A stretch of DNA of 64,000 nt from Candidatus Parcubacteria bacterium (GTDB lineage: Bacteria > Patescibacteriota > Saccharimonadia > Saccharimonadales > UBA4665), in NCBI GenBank assembly GCA_023434325.1, contig JAEYSX010000003.1:384793-448792 (forward strand), in the 5' to 3' direction. Both the position numbers and the translations under genes were made by a program. Below the pieces are notes generated by a model, which ran no database searches, was not told the origin of the DNA, and saw only the letters and a program-made list of their open reading frames with translations. The first letter of the stretch is position 1. Each line of letters starts with the position of its first letter. Of the stretch, positions 51,564 to 60,942 are shown piece after piece.

Positions 51564-53072
51564 ATGGATCCTCAAAAGAATTCTGATGCGCCGCAACCAG
51601 GCGGCGATGTGCAAGACGTAAACTTTAACGCGGGAGATGCTCAAACTGGTGCGTCCGGTAGTGATACGTTCGCAGGAAGTGGCTCTACGGTTGCCGCTGC
51701 ACCAAAGCCGGCTGGCGACCCTTTGTTTCCTCCTGGAGGCGTAGCACCGCGAGCAGAGACTCCGACTGGAACGAACCCTGTGTCGTCCCAGCCAACCAAT
51801 CTAAGTTCGCCATCGGTCGAAACGCCCGCCCAATCTGTAGACACTGCTACTTCTGGCGAAGTGGCCCCAGCGGTCGGAAGTGACAGTTCGCAAGCCGTGC
51901 TCGCAGAGCCACAGGTTACGGCCGAAGCGGGTCAACAACAGGATGTGCCCGCAGTGCCAGTCGCTCCTTTGGATATCCCGGTTATCCCTCAGGCTACTAA
52001 TCAACCCAAAAAGCACAAGAAAAAACTTATCGTAGGACTTATTGTCGCAGTTGCGTCCGGCCTTCTGCTATTGTCTGGTGGCGTGGCTGCGTACTACCTT
52101 ACGGCCGCAAAACCCGAGAACATACTCAAGCAAGCGCTTGCGAACAGCCTCGATCCTACCAAGGCCAAGACAGTCAAGTTTAGCGGCTCGATGATGGCAA
52201 AACCAGCCGATGAGGACATGACGTTGAGGGCTAACTTTGAGGGAGCTGGCGACAACCAGTCAGGCGCCATGATGTTGTCTGCAAATATGGATGCTATGGT
52301 GACTAAGGTCACGATGGACGTGCGGAGTGTTGACGGTAAAACATTGTACCTAAAGGTGGGCGGCTTAAAAGGTCTGCCGGAACTACTGGCGGCAGGTTCT
52401 GGCGCAGCGTTGCCAGATGGCGTAGCGGCCGAGGACGTCCAGCGGCCGGAAATGGCCATGCTTGGCGTGCTTGGACCGCTTATCGAGTCTTTGAATGACC
52501 AATGGATTGAGGTGAGCGAGAGTATACTTCAGGATGGCGCCGGCGTGCCCGATACCGGTTCATTGACCGATGCTGACCGCACTAAGCTGGCCGAGTTGTA
52601 TGATCAGCACACATTTTTGACGGTCCGAGAGAAGTTGGCCGACGAGGAAATCAAAGGCGATAAATCATATCACTACAAAGCCGGTATCGACAAAGAAAAA
52701 CTTAAATCTTTTGTGTCGGCGGTAAAAGATGCACGTATTGAGTCTCTAAAGCTAGAAGAGAAAGAGGTTCGCGAGTTTAACGAGCTTGTAGACAAGGCCG
52801 ATTTTAATGCGCTTGGTTTTGAAGTATGGGTCTCTAAGGACAGTAAAATGATCCGTCAGGTAGCAGTAAAATACGAGAAAGACGGGGACAAACTGGATGT
52901 CCGCGTAACTATCGACAGCTACAACGAGGAGGTTAAGGTAGAAAAACCCGCTGAGGCAAAATCGCTTCTTGAGCTCATGGGCGCCTTCGGTGCTTTTATG
53001 AACGAGGCTAACATTCCTATGGACGGGACACTTCCTACGTCAGCAGAGCTTCCACCAGGCATCTCGCTGTAA
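51564..53072 (+). CDS. Type II membrane protein with disordered cytoplasmic region and LppX/LolA-like ectodomain
   Basis: About 150 disordered residues rich in Pro, Ala, Ser and Gln (start MDPQKNSDAPQPGGDVQD) are followed by a Lys-rich turn (QPKKHKKK), one helix (LIVGLIVAVASGLLLLSGGV) and about 310 extracytoplasmic residues. The ectodomain has long amphipathic strands (KAKTVKFSGSMMAKPADEDM, YHYKAGIDKEKLKSFVSAVK, LDVRVTIDSYNEEVKVEKPA) resembling lipoprotein-carrier folds. The N-terminus resembles those at 3848 and 39605. The ribosome site is weak. A palindrome precedes it. The function is unknown. Confidence 0.72.
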   Translation: MDPQKNSDAPQPGGDVQDVNFNAGDAQTGASGSDTFAGSGSTVAAAPKPAGDPLFPPGGVAPRAETPTGTNPVSSQPTNLSSPSVETPAQSVDTATSGEVAPAVGSDSSQAVLAEPQVTAEAGQQQDVPAVPVAPLDIPVIPQATNQPKKHKKKLIVGLIVAVASGLLLLSGGVAAYYLTAAKPENILKQALANSLDPTKAKTVKFSGSMMAKPADEDMTLRANFEGAGDNQSGAMMLSANMDAMVTKVTMDVRSVDGKTLYLKVGGLKGLPELLAAGSGAALPDGVAAEDVQRPEMAMLGVLGPLIESLNDQWIEVSESILQDGAGVPDTGSLTDADRTKLAELYDQHTFLTVREKLADEEIKGDKSYHYKAGIDKEKLKSFVSAVKDARIESLKLEEKEVREFNELVDKADFNALGFEVWVSKDSKMIRQVAVKYEKDGDKLDVRVTIDSYNEEVKVEKPAEAKSLLELMGAFGAFMNEANIPMDGTLPTSAELPPGISL

Positions 53073-53124
53073 GACCCCGGGCGGCATGGTTGTTTTTTGA
53101 TACCGCGGATGCTCGCTACTGGGG

Positions 53125-53130
53125 TATAAT
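53125..53130 (+). promoter_or_regulatory. -10 box (TATAAT) of the hydrolase-murF operon
   Basis: GGGGTATAAT ends 8 nt before the ATG at 53139; leaderless layout. Confidence 0.55.
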
Positions 53131-53138
53131 CAATAGCG

Positions 53139-53891
53139 ATGCAGGTTATAGTCGATTCATTACTGACGCGCTACGATACACAGGGCAAAGGCAAGCTTGT
53201 GCTGTTGTTGCACGGATGGGGTGACAGTGCGGCCGGACTGCGTGCCTTGCAGACTGCGTTGGCAAAAAAGTACAGCGTTATCGCACTCGATTTACCCGGA
53301 TTCGGCGGTACGCAGGCGCCATCGTCGGCATGGGGATTGGACGATTACGCACGTTTTGTTGATAATTTTTTGACCAAGATTGATGCAGGCAAGCCGTATG
53401 CGATTGCCGGGCACAGTAATGGCGGCGCTATTGTCGTTCGTGGTCTTGGCCGCGGATGGCTTGGTGCCGACAAAGCAATACTTCTAGCTTCTGCCGGTAT
53501 TCGTGGCGAGTATAAGGGCAGGGTTAAGATGCTGCGTTTGGTTGCCAAAGCCGGAAAGGCCATAACCGCGCTGTTTCCAAAATCGCTCAAGCAGGGTATC
53601 CGCAAAAAAGCGTACAAGACGATTGGATCGGACATGTTGGTCGCTGAGCACCTGCAAGAGACGTTCAAAAAAGTTGTAACCGACGACGTGCGGGCCGACG
53701 CCGCTAAAATAACAGCGCCCACACTTATTATTTATGGTGCTGATGACGAGTCCACTCCGCCACGCTACGGCGAGATATTCCACCAGTCCATCAATGGGTC
53801 GCGTCTAGAGATCCTGCCGGACGCAGAACACTTTGTTCATAACGATCAGCACGAAAAAGTGGTCAAGCTGATGCTGGAGTTTCTTAAGTGA
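53139..53891 (+). CDS. Alpha/beta-hydrolase
   Basis: 250 aa with oxyanion motif LLLHGWGDSAAGLR, nucleophile elbow AGHSNGGAIVVRGLG (Ser), a lid region, the acid in LIIYGADDESTPPRYGE, and the catalytic His in LPDAEHFVHNDQHEK. It is a complete triad enzyme of the general esterase/lipase type; the substrate is not predictable. Its stop overlaps the murF start (GTGA), suggesting co-expression with wall synthesis. Confidence 0.93.
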   Translation: MQVIVDSLLTRYDTQGKGKLVLLLHGWGDSAAGLRALQTALAKKYSVIALDLPGFGGTQAPSSAWGLDDYARFVDNFLTKIDAGKPYAIAGHSNGGAIVVRGLGRGWLGADKAILLASAGIRGEYKGRVKMLRLVAKAGKAITALFPKSLKQGIRKKAYKTIGSDMLVAEHLQETFKKVVTDDVRADAAKITAPTLIIYGADDESTPPRYGEIFHQSINGSRLEILPDAEHFVHNDQHEKVVKLMLEFLK

Positions 53892-55327
53892 TCCGTTCAC
53901 TCCTCCATTTGTATTCGCCGCGCTACCCGGTGACATTGGTGTATATGTTGCAGAATACCGAGTACCGCGTGTTGCCCTATTTGCGCTGGTATTGGCGTAC
54001 CCAAGACTTTAGCCGGGTGATGTATCGCCGAAAGCTGCACTATACGCAAGCTGCGCGATTGTTGTTGCTTGCGGCATATGTCGGAATTTTGTTGCAGCTT
54101 GCTGTCGGTGCGACGTTGATTGCGCTTGGTATTAATGGCAAAGTCTTAGGTGGCTTGGCGTTTGGTCTGGCGGTTATTTTGGTTTACCCGGTTGTGTGGG
54201 CACATCTTATCGCGTTGCCGTTGGCGCTCGGTAGGATGTGTATCGTCAAGCCAAGAGAGTGGCTCTTGATCAAACGATCCGAGGTTATTTTTGCCAATTT
54301 TCAGGGGGCAAAGATCGCCATAGCCGGCAGCTACGGCAAAACGAGCATGAAGGAAATGCTCGCCACCGTTTTGAGTGAGGGCAAAAAAGTCTCGGCGACA
54401 CCTGCCAACAAAAATGTCTCAATTTCTCACGCGTACTTTGCACGCAAGCTGAGGGGTGACGAAGATATTTTGCTGATCGAGTACGGCGAGGGTAAGCCGG
54501 GTGACGTTGCCCGCTTTACGCGTATCACGCAGCCGACACATGCAGTAATTACCGGTCTGGCGCCCGCTCACCTAGACATGTATAAGACGCTGCGCACGGC
54601 TGCCAAGGATATATTCTCGGTGGCGCATTTTGTGAAACCGGAGAAAGCGTTTATAAACGGCGAGTCGCATGACGCCCTGGAGTTTGAGGCTCCCGGCAAT
54701 CAGTTGTATAGCGAAAAGGGTGTCCTTGGCTGGAAGGTGACGAATATCGAGGTAAGTCTGGAGGGTCTGCAATTTAGGATGCAGAAGGGCACAGAAAAAA
54801 TGGATCTGCGTAGCGCATTAGTCGGCCGACATCAGGTGGGGCCGCTAGCGTTTGTGGCCGCGCTTGCACACCAGTTTGGACTGACAAAAGAGCAGATACA
54901 GACAGGCATTGCCGCCGTAGCCCCATACGAACACCGCATGCAGCCGTATCAGCTGGGCGGCGCGTGGATTATCGACGACACCTACAACGGTAATATCGAG
55001 GGTATCCGCGCCGGCACACGTTTGCTTAAAGAGCTGCCTGCCCGACGCAAGATTTATGTGACCCCCGGCCTTGTCGATCAAGGCAAAGACGCTGGTAAAA
55101 TCCACGAGGAGATGGGTCGTTTGATTGCGGCAGCACGTCCCGACATGGTAGTTCTGATGCAGCATTCCGTTACTTCTCATATTCGTAAAGGCCTTAAAGA
55201 TGCCGAGTACAGAGGGGAGCTTATTATCGAGACTGATCCGCTCAATTTTTATCAGAACCTCGGCCTATTTGTTGCCAGCGGCGACTTGGTGATGTTACAG
55301 AATGACTGGCCGGATAATTATGCGTAA
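53888..55327 (+). CDS. murF: MurF-type ligase with an N-terminal membrane domain
   Basis: The catalytic part has the Mur-ligase P-loop AIAGSYGKTSMKEMLATVL (GSYGKTS at about 147), the central domain (YGEGKPGDVARFTRITQPTH, VITGLAPAHLDMYKTLRTAA) and the C-terminal domain with WIIDDTYNGNIEG, the MurF form of the DDxYNxxP motif. MurF adds D-Ala-D-Ala to the UDP-MurNAc peptide, and ddl follows 17 nt later. The first 140 residues are not the usual UDP-binding domain. They contain two long helices (LLLLAAYVGILLQLAVGATL, LGGLAFGLAVILVYPVVWAH) and a basic segment, so the enzyme is membrane-bound. MurT-like or another Mur relative is the alternative. Confidence 0.85.
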   Translation: MIRSLLHLYSPRYPVTLVYMLQNTEYRVLPYLRWYWRTQDFSRVMYRRKLHYTQAARLLLLAAYVGILLQLAVGATLIALGINGKVLGGLAFGLAVILVYPVVWAHLIALPLALGRMCIVKPREWLLIKRSEVIFANFQGAKIAIAGSYGKTSMKEMLATVLSEGKKVSATPANKNVSISHAYFARKLRGDEDILLIEYGEGKPGDVARFTRITQPTHAVITGLAPAHLDMYKTLRTAAKDIFSVAHFVKPEKAFINGESHDALEFEAPGNQLYSEKGVLGWKVTNIEVSLEGLQFRMQKGTEKMDLRSALVGRHQVGPLAFVAALAHQFGLTKEQIQTGIAAVAPYEHRMQPYQLGGAWIIDDTYNGNIEGIRAGTRLLKELPARRKIYVTPGLVDQGKDAGKIHEEMGRLIAAARPDMVVLMQHSVTSHIRKGLKDAEYRGELIIETDPLNFYQNLGLFVASGDLVMLQNDWPDNYA

Positions 55328-55344
55328 AGGGGTATGGTAGAAGT

Positions 55345-56511
55345 ATGAAGACAATCGCAGTAATTTTTGGCGGAAAAAGTGCGGAACATGACGTATCGAT
55401 CGTGACTGCTATCGCGAGTGTGATCAAGCCTCTCGAGCTAGGCGGTAAGTTCCGCGCCGAGGCGGTGTATATCGCCAAAGACGGTACATGGTATTGGGCG
55501 GACAAGCTCAAAGACATCAAATTGTTTACCTCTGGAGATATCGATGCGTTCCTCGCTAAAGCCCGACCGGTAAGTGTGCAGTTTGACGGCGGGTTAACAC
55601 TGGTGAGCGCCGGACGTTTTGCCAAGCGCCAAAAGATCGACATCGTGTTCCCGGCCATGCACGGCACATACGGCGAGGACGGCGCGCTGATGGGGTTACT
55701 GGATATGGCCGGGGTGCCGTATGTAGGGTGCGGCTTAGAGGCCTCGGTGCTGGCGATGGACAAGGCCGTTACCAAGCAGATTTGTGTGGCGCATGGCTTG
55801 CCGTCTAATAAGTTTTTGGTGTACTCCAGTCAGGATTTGGCCGAGGACGCTACGGCGGTGCTCAAGCAAATCACCAAAGATCTGCGCTATCCGCTGTTTG
55901 TTAAGCCGGTTCACCTCGGCTCTAGTATCGCCATTACGCAGGTCAAAAACGACACCGAATTGCGCAACGCGATGGAGGTTGCGGCGCATTTTGACGACAA
56001 ACTTATCGTCGAAGAGGCGGTTGACAATCTTATCGAAGTGACGCTGCCGATCATTGGTAATGCCGAGTTGACGCCGGCGTACCTTGAACAGCCTTTGGTT
56101 GATTCCGAGAACTTTTTTGACTTCGAGACAAAGTATATGAACGGCGGTAAAAAAACCGGTGGTTCCAAGACCCAAGAGGCCGAGCGCGGCGCCCAGGGGT
56201 ACAGTAATATTCCGGCCAAGATTCCTCAGGATTTGTACGACAAAGCCGAGAAGATCGGTCTGGCAGCGTACAAGGCGCTCGGCTGCACCGGCATCGCCCG
56301 CGTTGACATGCTTATTAACAGCAAGACAGGCGAAGTGTTTGTCAACGAAATCAACCCGCTGCCAGGTAGTCTATATGCGCATAACTGGCGCGCCAAAGGT
56401 GTGAGCAACGTTGATCTGGTAGCTCGTTTGGTTGCGCTGGCCGAGGAACGGGCGCAGCAGCGTAAGAACCTGAGCACGGCGTTTTCGACTAATTTCCTCA
56501 AGCAGTTTTAG
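55345..56511 (+). CDS. ddl: D-alanine--D-alanine ligase
   Basis: This ATP-grasp enzyme makes the D-Ala-D-Ala dipeptide used by MurF. Landmarks are VIFGGKSAEHDVSIVTAIA, FPAMHGTYGEDGALMGLLDM, PLFVKPVHLGSSIAITQVKN, GIARVDMLINSKTGEVFVNE and INPLPGSLYAHNWRAKG. At 388 aa it is slightly longer than E. coli DdlB because of an insert around 245-285. TATGGT at 55332-55337 ends 7 nt before the ATG, but co-transcription with murF is also likely. Confidence 0.96.
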   Translation: MKTIAVIFGGKSAEHDVSIVTAIASVIKPLELGGKFRAEAVYIAKDGTWYWADKLKDIKLFTSGDIDAFLAKARPVSVQFDGGLTLVSAGRFAKRQKIDIVFPAMHGTYGEDGALMGLLDMAGVPYVGCGLEASVLAMDKAVTKQICVAHGLPSNKFLVYSSQDLAEDATAVLKQITKDLRYPLFVKPVHLGSSIAITQVKNDTELRNAMEVAAHFDDKLIVEEAVDNLIEVTLPIIGNAELTPAYLEQPLVDSENFFDFETKYMNGGKKTGGSKTQEAERGAQGYSNIPAKIPQDLYDKAEKIGLAAYKALGCTGIARVDMLINSKTGEVFVNEINPLPGSLYAHNWRAKGVSNVDLVARLVALAEERAQQRKNLSTAFSTNFLKQF

Positions 56512-56573
56512 TTAGCCGCGTCGGTTATTCGTTTGGCTTGCTTTTGCCGAGGGGTGTAAAATAGGTGTACGTT

Positions 56574-57377
56574 ATGTGGAGATTGAGGGTAGCTTGCTTG
56601 GCCATATTCCGTCCCCGTTTGATGACGGGGTTGGTAACGATTGCGGTGGCCGCCATCGGCGGATTTACTTCGTTGCCGCAGCTAGTAAGGCCGGTTGAAG
56701 CATCGGCTGTGCCGATTATCGAAATAACTACCCCGGCACCCCAGCCGCAAGTTTCTATGGTCGCTGCGCGCGAGCCGGTGGATTGTGCAGCCGTAGCTTG
56801 CTTGGCACTGACTTTTGATGACGGACCCAGGTCTCAGCTTACCCCTCGTATTCTCGATATTCTGGATTCGCACAAGGCAAGCGCGACGTTTTTTGTGACA
56901 GGTACGCACGTGTCGGGTAACGAAGCTCTGCTTCGTCGCATGCACGCGAGTGGACACGAGATCGGTAACCACACCTGGGGGCACGCCAAGCTGACCGAAA
57001 TGGCTCCTCAGGAAATTCAGGACGACATCGCCCGCACCCAGCAGGCGATTGCGGCCGCCGGTGTGCCTGCGCCCCGCATCTTCCGTCCGCCCTACGGTTT
57101 GTTTAATCCGGTCGTCCGTACGCACGTGCCAATGTCGGTTGTCTTTTGGAATATTGATCCCAGAGACTGGGAGGCTAAGAACGCTCAACAGATCATTGAT
57201 TTTGTGACTAACAGCGCCAAGCCCGGCGGAGTTGTTCTGCTCCACGATATTCATCAGGTCACCGCCGATGCGCTGGAGCCAATGCTCGTGGCACTCAAGC
57301 AGCAGTATCATTTTGTGACCGTCAGTCAACTCTTGGACATCCCCCCTGGTCAGCAGGGCGTATTCTACAGTCGTTGA
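56574..57377 (+). CDS. NodB-type polysaccharide deacetylase
   Basis: 267 aa with one N-terminal helix or uncleaved signal (LMTGLVTIAVAAIGGFTSLP) and the NodB domain. LALTFDDGPRSQLTPRILDI supplies the catalytic and metal Asp, GHEIGNHTWGHAKL the metal His pair, FRPPYGLFNPVVR motif 3, and VVLLHDIHQVTADALEPMLV the C-terminal catalytic His. It probably deacetylates peptidoglycan or another surface glycan. The ATG at 56574 lies 11 nt after TGTAAAAT; a GTG 9 nt earlier sits too close to that box. Confidence 0.93.
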   Translation: MWRLRVACLAIFRPRLMTGLVTIAVAAIGGFTSLPQLVRPVEASAVPIIEITTPAPQPQVSMVAAREPVDCAAVACLALTFDDGPRSQLTPRILDILDSHKASATFFVTGTHVSGNEALLRRMHASGHEIGNHTWGHAKLTEMAPQEIQDDIARTQQAIAAAGVPAPRIFRPPYGLFNPVVRTHVPMSVVFWNIDPRDWEAKNAQQIIDFVTNSAKPGGVVLLHDIHQVTADALEPMLVALKQQYHFVTVSQLLDIPPGQQGVFYSR

Positions 57378-57955
57378 GTCTGTGTTGGACTGAGTACTTG
57401 TGATTGCGGCTCCAGACTTCGGAGTGTCGTGCAGAGAATAGTTACGAATAGCAGGCTGATGGTTAACTGGGCGGGCGCCTGTAGGTGTAAAATATCCCAA
57501 AAGCCGAGCGAAAGAATGAGTATTGCCGTCATGAGCATTTCGGCGAGAACGATCACAAGGTTAAGCGGATGTCGATGTATCTTTACCGCGATATATGCCG
57601 ATGTACCCAGTACGACAAGTAGCATGATAAAAGTGACCACCATATGTGTCCAAAATAGTACGACGCCGCCATTGTAGGGGGTCGCCCACGTTGCGACCAT
57701 GAGCGCGGCGATTAGCCTTAAAGATAATCGTATCGCCACGGTCTTTTGGTCACGCAGATACCACGTGCTTTTGTATATCAAAAGGGCTGTTAAAAGCATA
57801 CCAAGCGAGTAGGGTACGATCGTAGAAAGCAGAGTGCCGTAGTAGCTAATTGCAGTATTGCTAAGGAATGCCTCTGATTCGATAAAAAAGCAAACAACAG
57901 CGAACAGCAACATCACCAATTGACTTGCAACGAGGTATTTGATTGCCCGTCTCAT
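57365..57955 (-). CDS. Six-helix membrane protein, 196 aa
   Basis: About six helices (YLVASQLVMLLFAVVCFFIE, STIVPYSLGMLLTALLIYKS, LIAALMVATWATPY, FWTHMVVTFIMLLVVLGTSA, VIVLAEMLMTAILILSLGFW, LTISLLFVTILCTTL). I do not recognise the family; DUF998-like is a loose guess. The ATG at 57955 follows a perfect TATAAT by 6 nt on the minus strand, which rejects a 48-codon upstream extension. Its 3' end overlaps the deacetylase gene by 13 nt, tail to tail. Confidence 0.7.
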   Translation of the reverse strand: MRRAIKYLVASQLVMLLFAVVCFFIESEAFLSNTAISYYGTLLSTIVPYSLGMLLTALLIYKSTWYLRDQKTVAIRLSLRLIAALMVATWATPYNGGVVLFWTHMVVTFIMLLVVLGTSAYIAVKIHRHPLNLVIVLAEMLMTAILILSLGFWDILHLQAPAQLTISLLFVTILCTTLRSLEPQSQVLSPTQTQRL

Positions 57956-58062
57956 ATTGTCATTATATGCTATAAGCCTCACGATATAATATTTTGTAAT
58001 GAGCGTGGTAGTGTAAATCGCGCGTATGTTTGCTCGATAGGGTGTAATTTTTATTTTTGGGC

Positions 58063-58138
58063 TATAATACGAGGGATTGAGGCGTGAGGTGTCGGCCAAG
58101 CGATCGTATTCGTGTTGGTTTGGTTTCTACGCTATAAT
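58063..58138 (+). promoter_or_regulatory. Tandem -10 boxes of leuS
   Basis: TATAAT occurs at 58063-58068 and 58133-58138. The distal one would give a leader of about 95 nt containing an ATACGA/TCGTAT inverted repeat; the proximal one a leader of about 25 nt with an AGGAG site. Confidence 0.5.
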
Positions 58139-58170
58139 TTGATTCAAAGACCGACAGGAGTTCTTGGCAA

Positions 58171-60627
58171 ATGAAACGATATAATCCAAAAGAGATAGAG
58201 CCCAAGTGGCGAGAGTTCTGGAACGAGCACCAGACGTACGAGGCCGACCTAGAAAGTGGCAAGCCAAAGTACATCGCGATGAGCATGTTTAACTACCCGA
58301 GTGGTTCGGGTATTCACATCGGCCACGCCATGAACTACACCATCAGCGACGTACTAGCGCGGTTTAAGCGGCAGCAGGGTTACGAGAGCTACCACCCGGT
58401 GGGTTGGGATGCTTTTGGCTTGCCCGCCGAGAACTACGCCATCAAAGCTGGCGTGTCGCCTCAAGAGTCAATGAAGACCATCATCCCTAACTACCACAAG
58501 CAGTACCAGGCGATGGGCTGGAGCAACGACTGGTCAAAAGAGGTGGTTACGTGTGACCCCGTGTACTACAAGTGGACTCAGTGGATTTTTAGCGAGATGT
58601 TGCGCGCCGGTCTGGCATATCAGGATAGCCGCATGCAGTGGTGGTGCGCCAAAGACAATACGGTGCTTGCTAATGAGCAAGTAATCGATGGCAAGTGCTG
58701 GCGACATGACGGCCCTGACGATCCGCTGGTAGAAAAGCGCGAGGTCAAACAGTGGTTCTTTAAGGTGACCGAATACGCCGACGAGCTATTGGATGCGATT
58801 GATGACTTGGACTGGACCGAAAGCGTCAAACTTGCCCAAAAGAACTGGATCGGCAAGAGCGCTGGTGCAGAAGTTGATTTTGTGGTGCAGGATTCCGACC
58901 TTAAGCTCCGCGTCTTTACGACTGCCCATGACACTATATACGGTGCTACATTCATGGTTATCGCGCCGGAGCACGAGTTGCTAGATAAGCTGGTTACAGA
59001 CGGCCAGCGGGCTGCAATAGACGCATACAAAGTCGAGACACTTAAAAAGACCGAAGTGCAGCGCCAGCAAGAAGGCCGCGAGAAGACCGGTGTATTCACA
59101 GGCTCATACGCCATCAATCCTATAAACGGCAAAGTAATTCCCATTTGGACAGCCGATTACGTATTGGCCGGGTACGGTACCGGCGTCATTATGGCGGTAC
59201 CGGGCGAAGACGAGCGCGACTACGAATTTGCGCAAAAGTTTGGACTGGAAATTATTTTTACAACCGAGCAGCAGGAATTTGTGCCGTATGCCGATATTAA
59301 GGCCGACCCGCAGGCATATAAACTGGCTAATTCTGGCGAGTTTGACGGCCTGGACTTTGTCGAGGCACGGACAAAGATCCTAGAAAAGCTGGTCGCTACC
59401 GGCGCAGGAGAGGCTAAGACCAATTACCGTATTCGCGACTGGAGTGTGAGCCGTCAGCGCTACTGGGGCGCGCCAATCCCAATTATCCACTGCCCGGACC
59501 ACGGCGCCGTGTTAGTGCCGGATGAGGACTTACCTGTCGTACTGCCCGAGATTACCGATTTTGCGCCAACCGGCGATGGTCGCAGCGCACTTGCCCGGGC
59601 TACCGAATGGCTCAAAGCGCCGTGCCCGACCTGCGGCAAAGAAGGCGAGCGCGAGACAGACACGCTCGATACCTATATCTGTAGCAGCTGGTACATGCTT
59701 CGCTACTTCGATCCGCATGACCCGAATAAGGCATTTGACCCAGCTATTGCCAACAAGTGGATGCCGATCGACTTTTACAATGGCGCCGACCATGCAACCG
59801 CTCACATGATTTACGCCCGCTTTGTTACGCGCTTCTTCTACAAAAAGGGGCTGATTGACGATCCAGAGCCATTCAAAAAGTTTTTGTTTAACGGTAAGGT
59901 TGTAAACACCGACGGTCAGATGTTTAGTAAAAGCAAGGGCATCGTGGTTGACCCGCTGGATATTATCGATCAAGGGTATGGCGCCGATGCGCTGCGTACG
60001 TACCTGATGTTCGCCTCGCCACTTGAGCTGTGGACGCGCTGGGACCCGAACGGTGTACCCGGTACATACCGATTCCTGTCGCGCTTGTGGGCACTCACCC
60101 AAGACTTTATTGCCGCGCCGGAGCAAGCAGGCGCCCTGCAAAATACAGCTGTTTTGCAATCTGTTCACAAGACGATCAAAAAGGTCACCGAAGACCTCGA
60201 GCAGCAAAAGTACAACACGGCTATTGCCGCGATGATGCAGTGCGTCAACGACTTGTACAAAGCCAAGCAAGATGGCTTTGACGACCAAGCGTCGTGGCGG
60301 TTTGCGCTAGAGAGCATGGTCATGCTTGTTGCACCGTTTGCTCCGCACATGAGCGAAGAGTTATGGCACGAGCTCGGTCACCAGGACAGCGTTAATGTTG
60401 ATCATTGGCCGACATATGACGAGCAATATCTTGTGAGCGACACGATGACGGTTGTCGTTCAAATTAATGGCAAGGTTCGCGCGCAGTTGCAGGTTGCTGC
60501 CGATGCCGCAGAGGACGACATAATCGCCCAAGCCAAGGCTGACGAGCGAGTCGCACTATATTTGGCCGGGCAGAACCCCAAGAAGACTATTTACGTTCCC
60601 GGTAAGCTCGTTAGCTTCGTGGTGTAG
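58171..60627 (+). CDS. leuS: Leucine--tRNA ligase
   Basis: Class I synthetase of 818 aa with the HIGH motif in YPSGSGIHIGHAMNYTISDV, the CP1 editing domain (VFTTAHDTIYGATFMVIAPE, GTGVIMAVPGEDERDYEFA), a zinc-type module (CPDHG, CPTCGKEGERETDTLDTY), KMSKS-like MFSKSKGIVVDP, and the anticodon and C-terminal domains (VVQINGKVRAQLQVAADAAE). Length is close to the bacterial norm. An AGGAG ribosome site lies 10 nt before the ATG. Confidence 0.98.
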   Translation: MKRYNPKEIEPKWREFWNEHQTYEADLESGKPKYIAMSMFNYPSGSGIHIGHAMNYTISDVLARFKRQQGYESYHPVGWDAFGLPAENYAIKAGVSPQESMKTIIPNYHKQYQAMGWSNDWSKEVVTCDPVYYKWTQWIFSEMLRAGLAYQDSRMQWWCAKDNTVLANEQVIDGKCWRHDGPDDPLVEKREVKQWFFKVTEYADELLDAIDDLDWTESVKLAQKNWIGKSAGAEVDFVVQDSDLKLRVFTTAHDTIYGATFMVIAPEHELLDKLVTDGQRAAIDAYKVETLKKTEVQRQQEGREKTGVFTGSYAINPINGKVIPIWTADYVLAGYGTGVIMAVPGEDERDYEFAQKFGLEIIFTTEQQEFVPYADIKADPQAYKLANSGEFDGLDFVEARTKILEKLVATGAGEAKTNYRIRDWSVSRQRYWGAPIPIIHCPDHGAVLVPDEDLPVVLPEITDFAPTGDGRSALARATEWLKAPCPTCGKEGERETDTLDTYICSSWYMLRYFDPHDPNKAFDPAIANKWMPIDFYNGADHATAHMIYARFVTRFFYKKGLIDDPEPFKKFLFNGKVVNTDGQMFSKSKGIVVDPLDIIDQGYGADALRTYLMFASPLELWTRWDPNGVPGTYRFLSRLWALTQDFIAAPEQAGALQNTAVLQSVHKTIKKVTEDLEQQKYNTAIAAMMQCVNDLYKAKQDGFDDQASWRFALESMVMLVAPFAPHMSEELWHELGHQDSVNVDHWPTYDEQYLVSDTMTVVVQINGKVRAQLQVAADAAEDDIIAQAKADERVALYLAGQNPKKTIYVPGKLVSFVV

Positions 60628-60735
60628 CGGCCTTTGCGTGGCGCTCGGCGCCGTGAGGGGGCTACCTGACTTGCTATCTCTGTAAAATACGCTATAATAG
60701 AGCCAATAGTTGCAAACAATTAAGGAGTTTTACCT

Positions 60736-60888
60736 ATGGGTAAGCCAAAGAAACGAACCAGTCCGCGCCGCACCGGCACCCGCCGCAGTCATTTGACATT
60801 GGAATTGGCACGCAAAGTTAACGCCAAGTCCCCTGTTAAAGCCTTCACGACACGTCGCGAAAGCGGCAAAAACGCAAAAGCTGCCTAG
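60736..60888 (+). CDS. rpmF: Ribosomal protein bL32
   Basis: The 50-aa frame starts MGKPKKRTSPRRTGTRRSHL, the typical basic N-terminus of bL32 (PKKRTS..RR..RRSH). It continues TLELARKVNAKSPVKAFTTR and ends GKNAKAA. It lacks the four Cys of zinc-type bL32, as expected for the Cys-free form. TAAGGAG precedes the ATG by 9 nt and TATAAT lies at 60693-60698. It is adjacent to nusB. Confidence 0.9.
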   Translation: MGKPKKRTSPRRTGTRRSHLTLELARKVNAKSPVKAFTTRRESGKNAKAA

Positions 60889-60942
60889 TTCGTACCGCAT
60901 TTGCACGTTATACTGGAAGAATGAGAGGGAAACTGTAGAACA

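Noticed and set aside
59530..60288. A 252-codon open frame on the minus strand inside leuS
   Set aside because: It is antisense to conserved LeuRS catalytic-domain sequence, has unlikely composition and no promoter or ribosome site.
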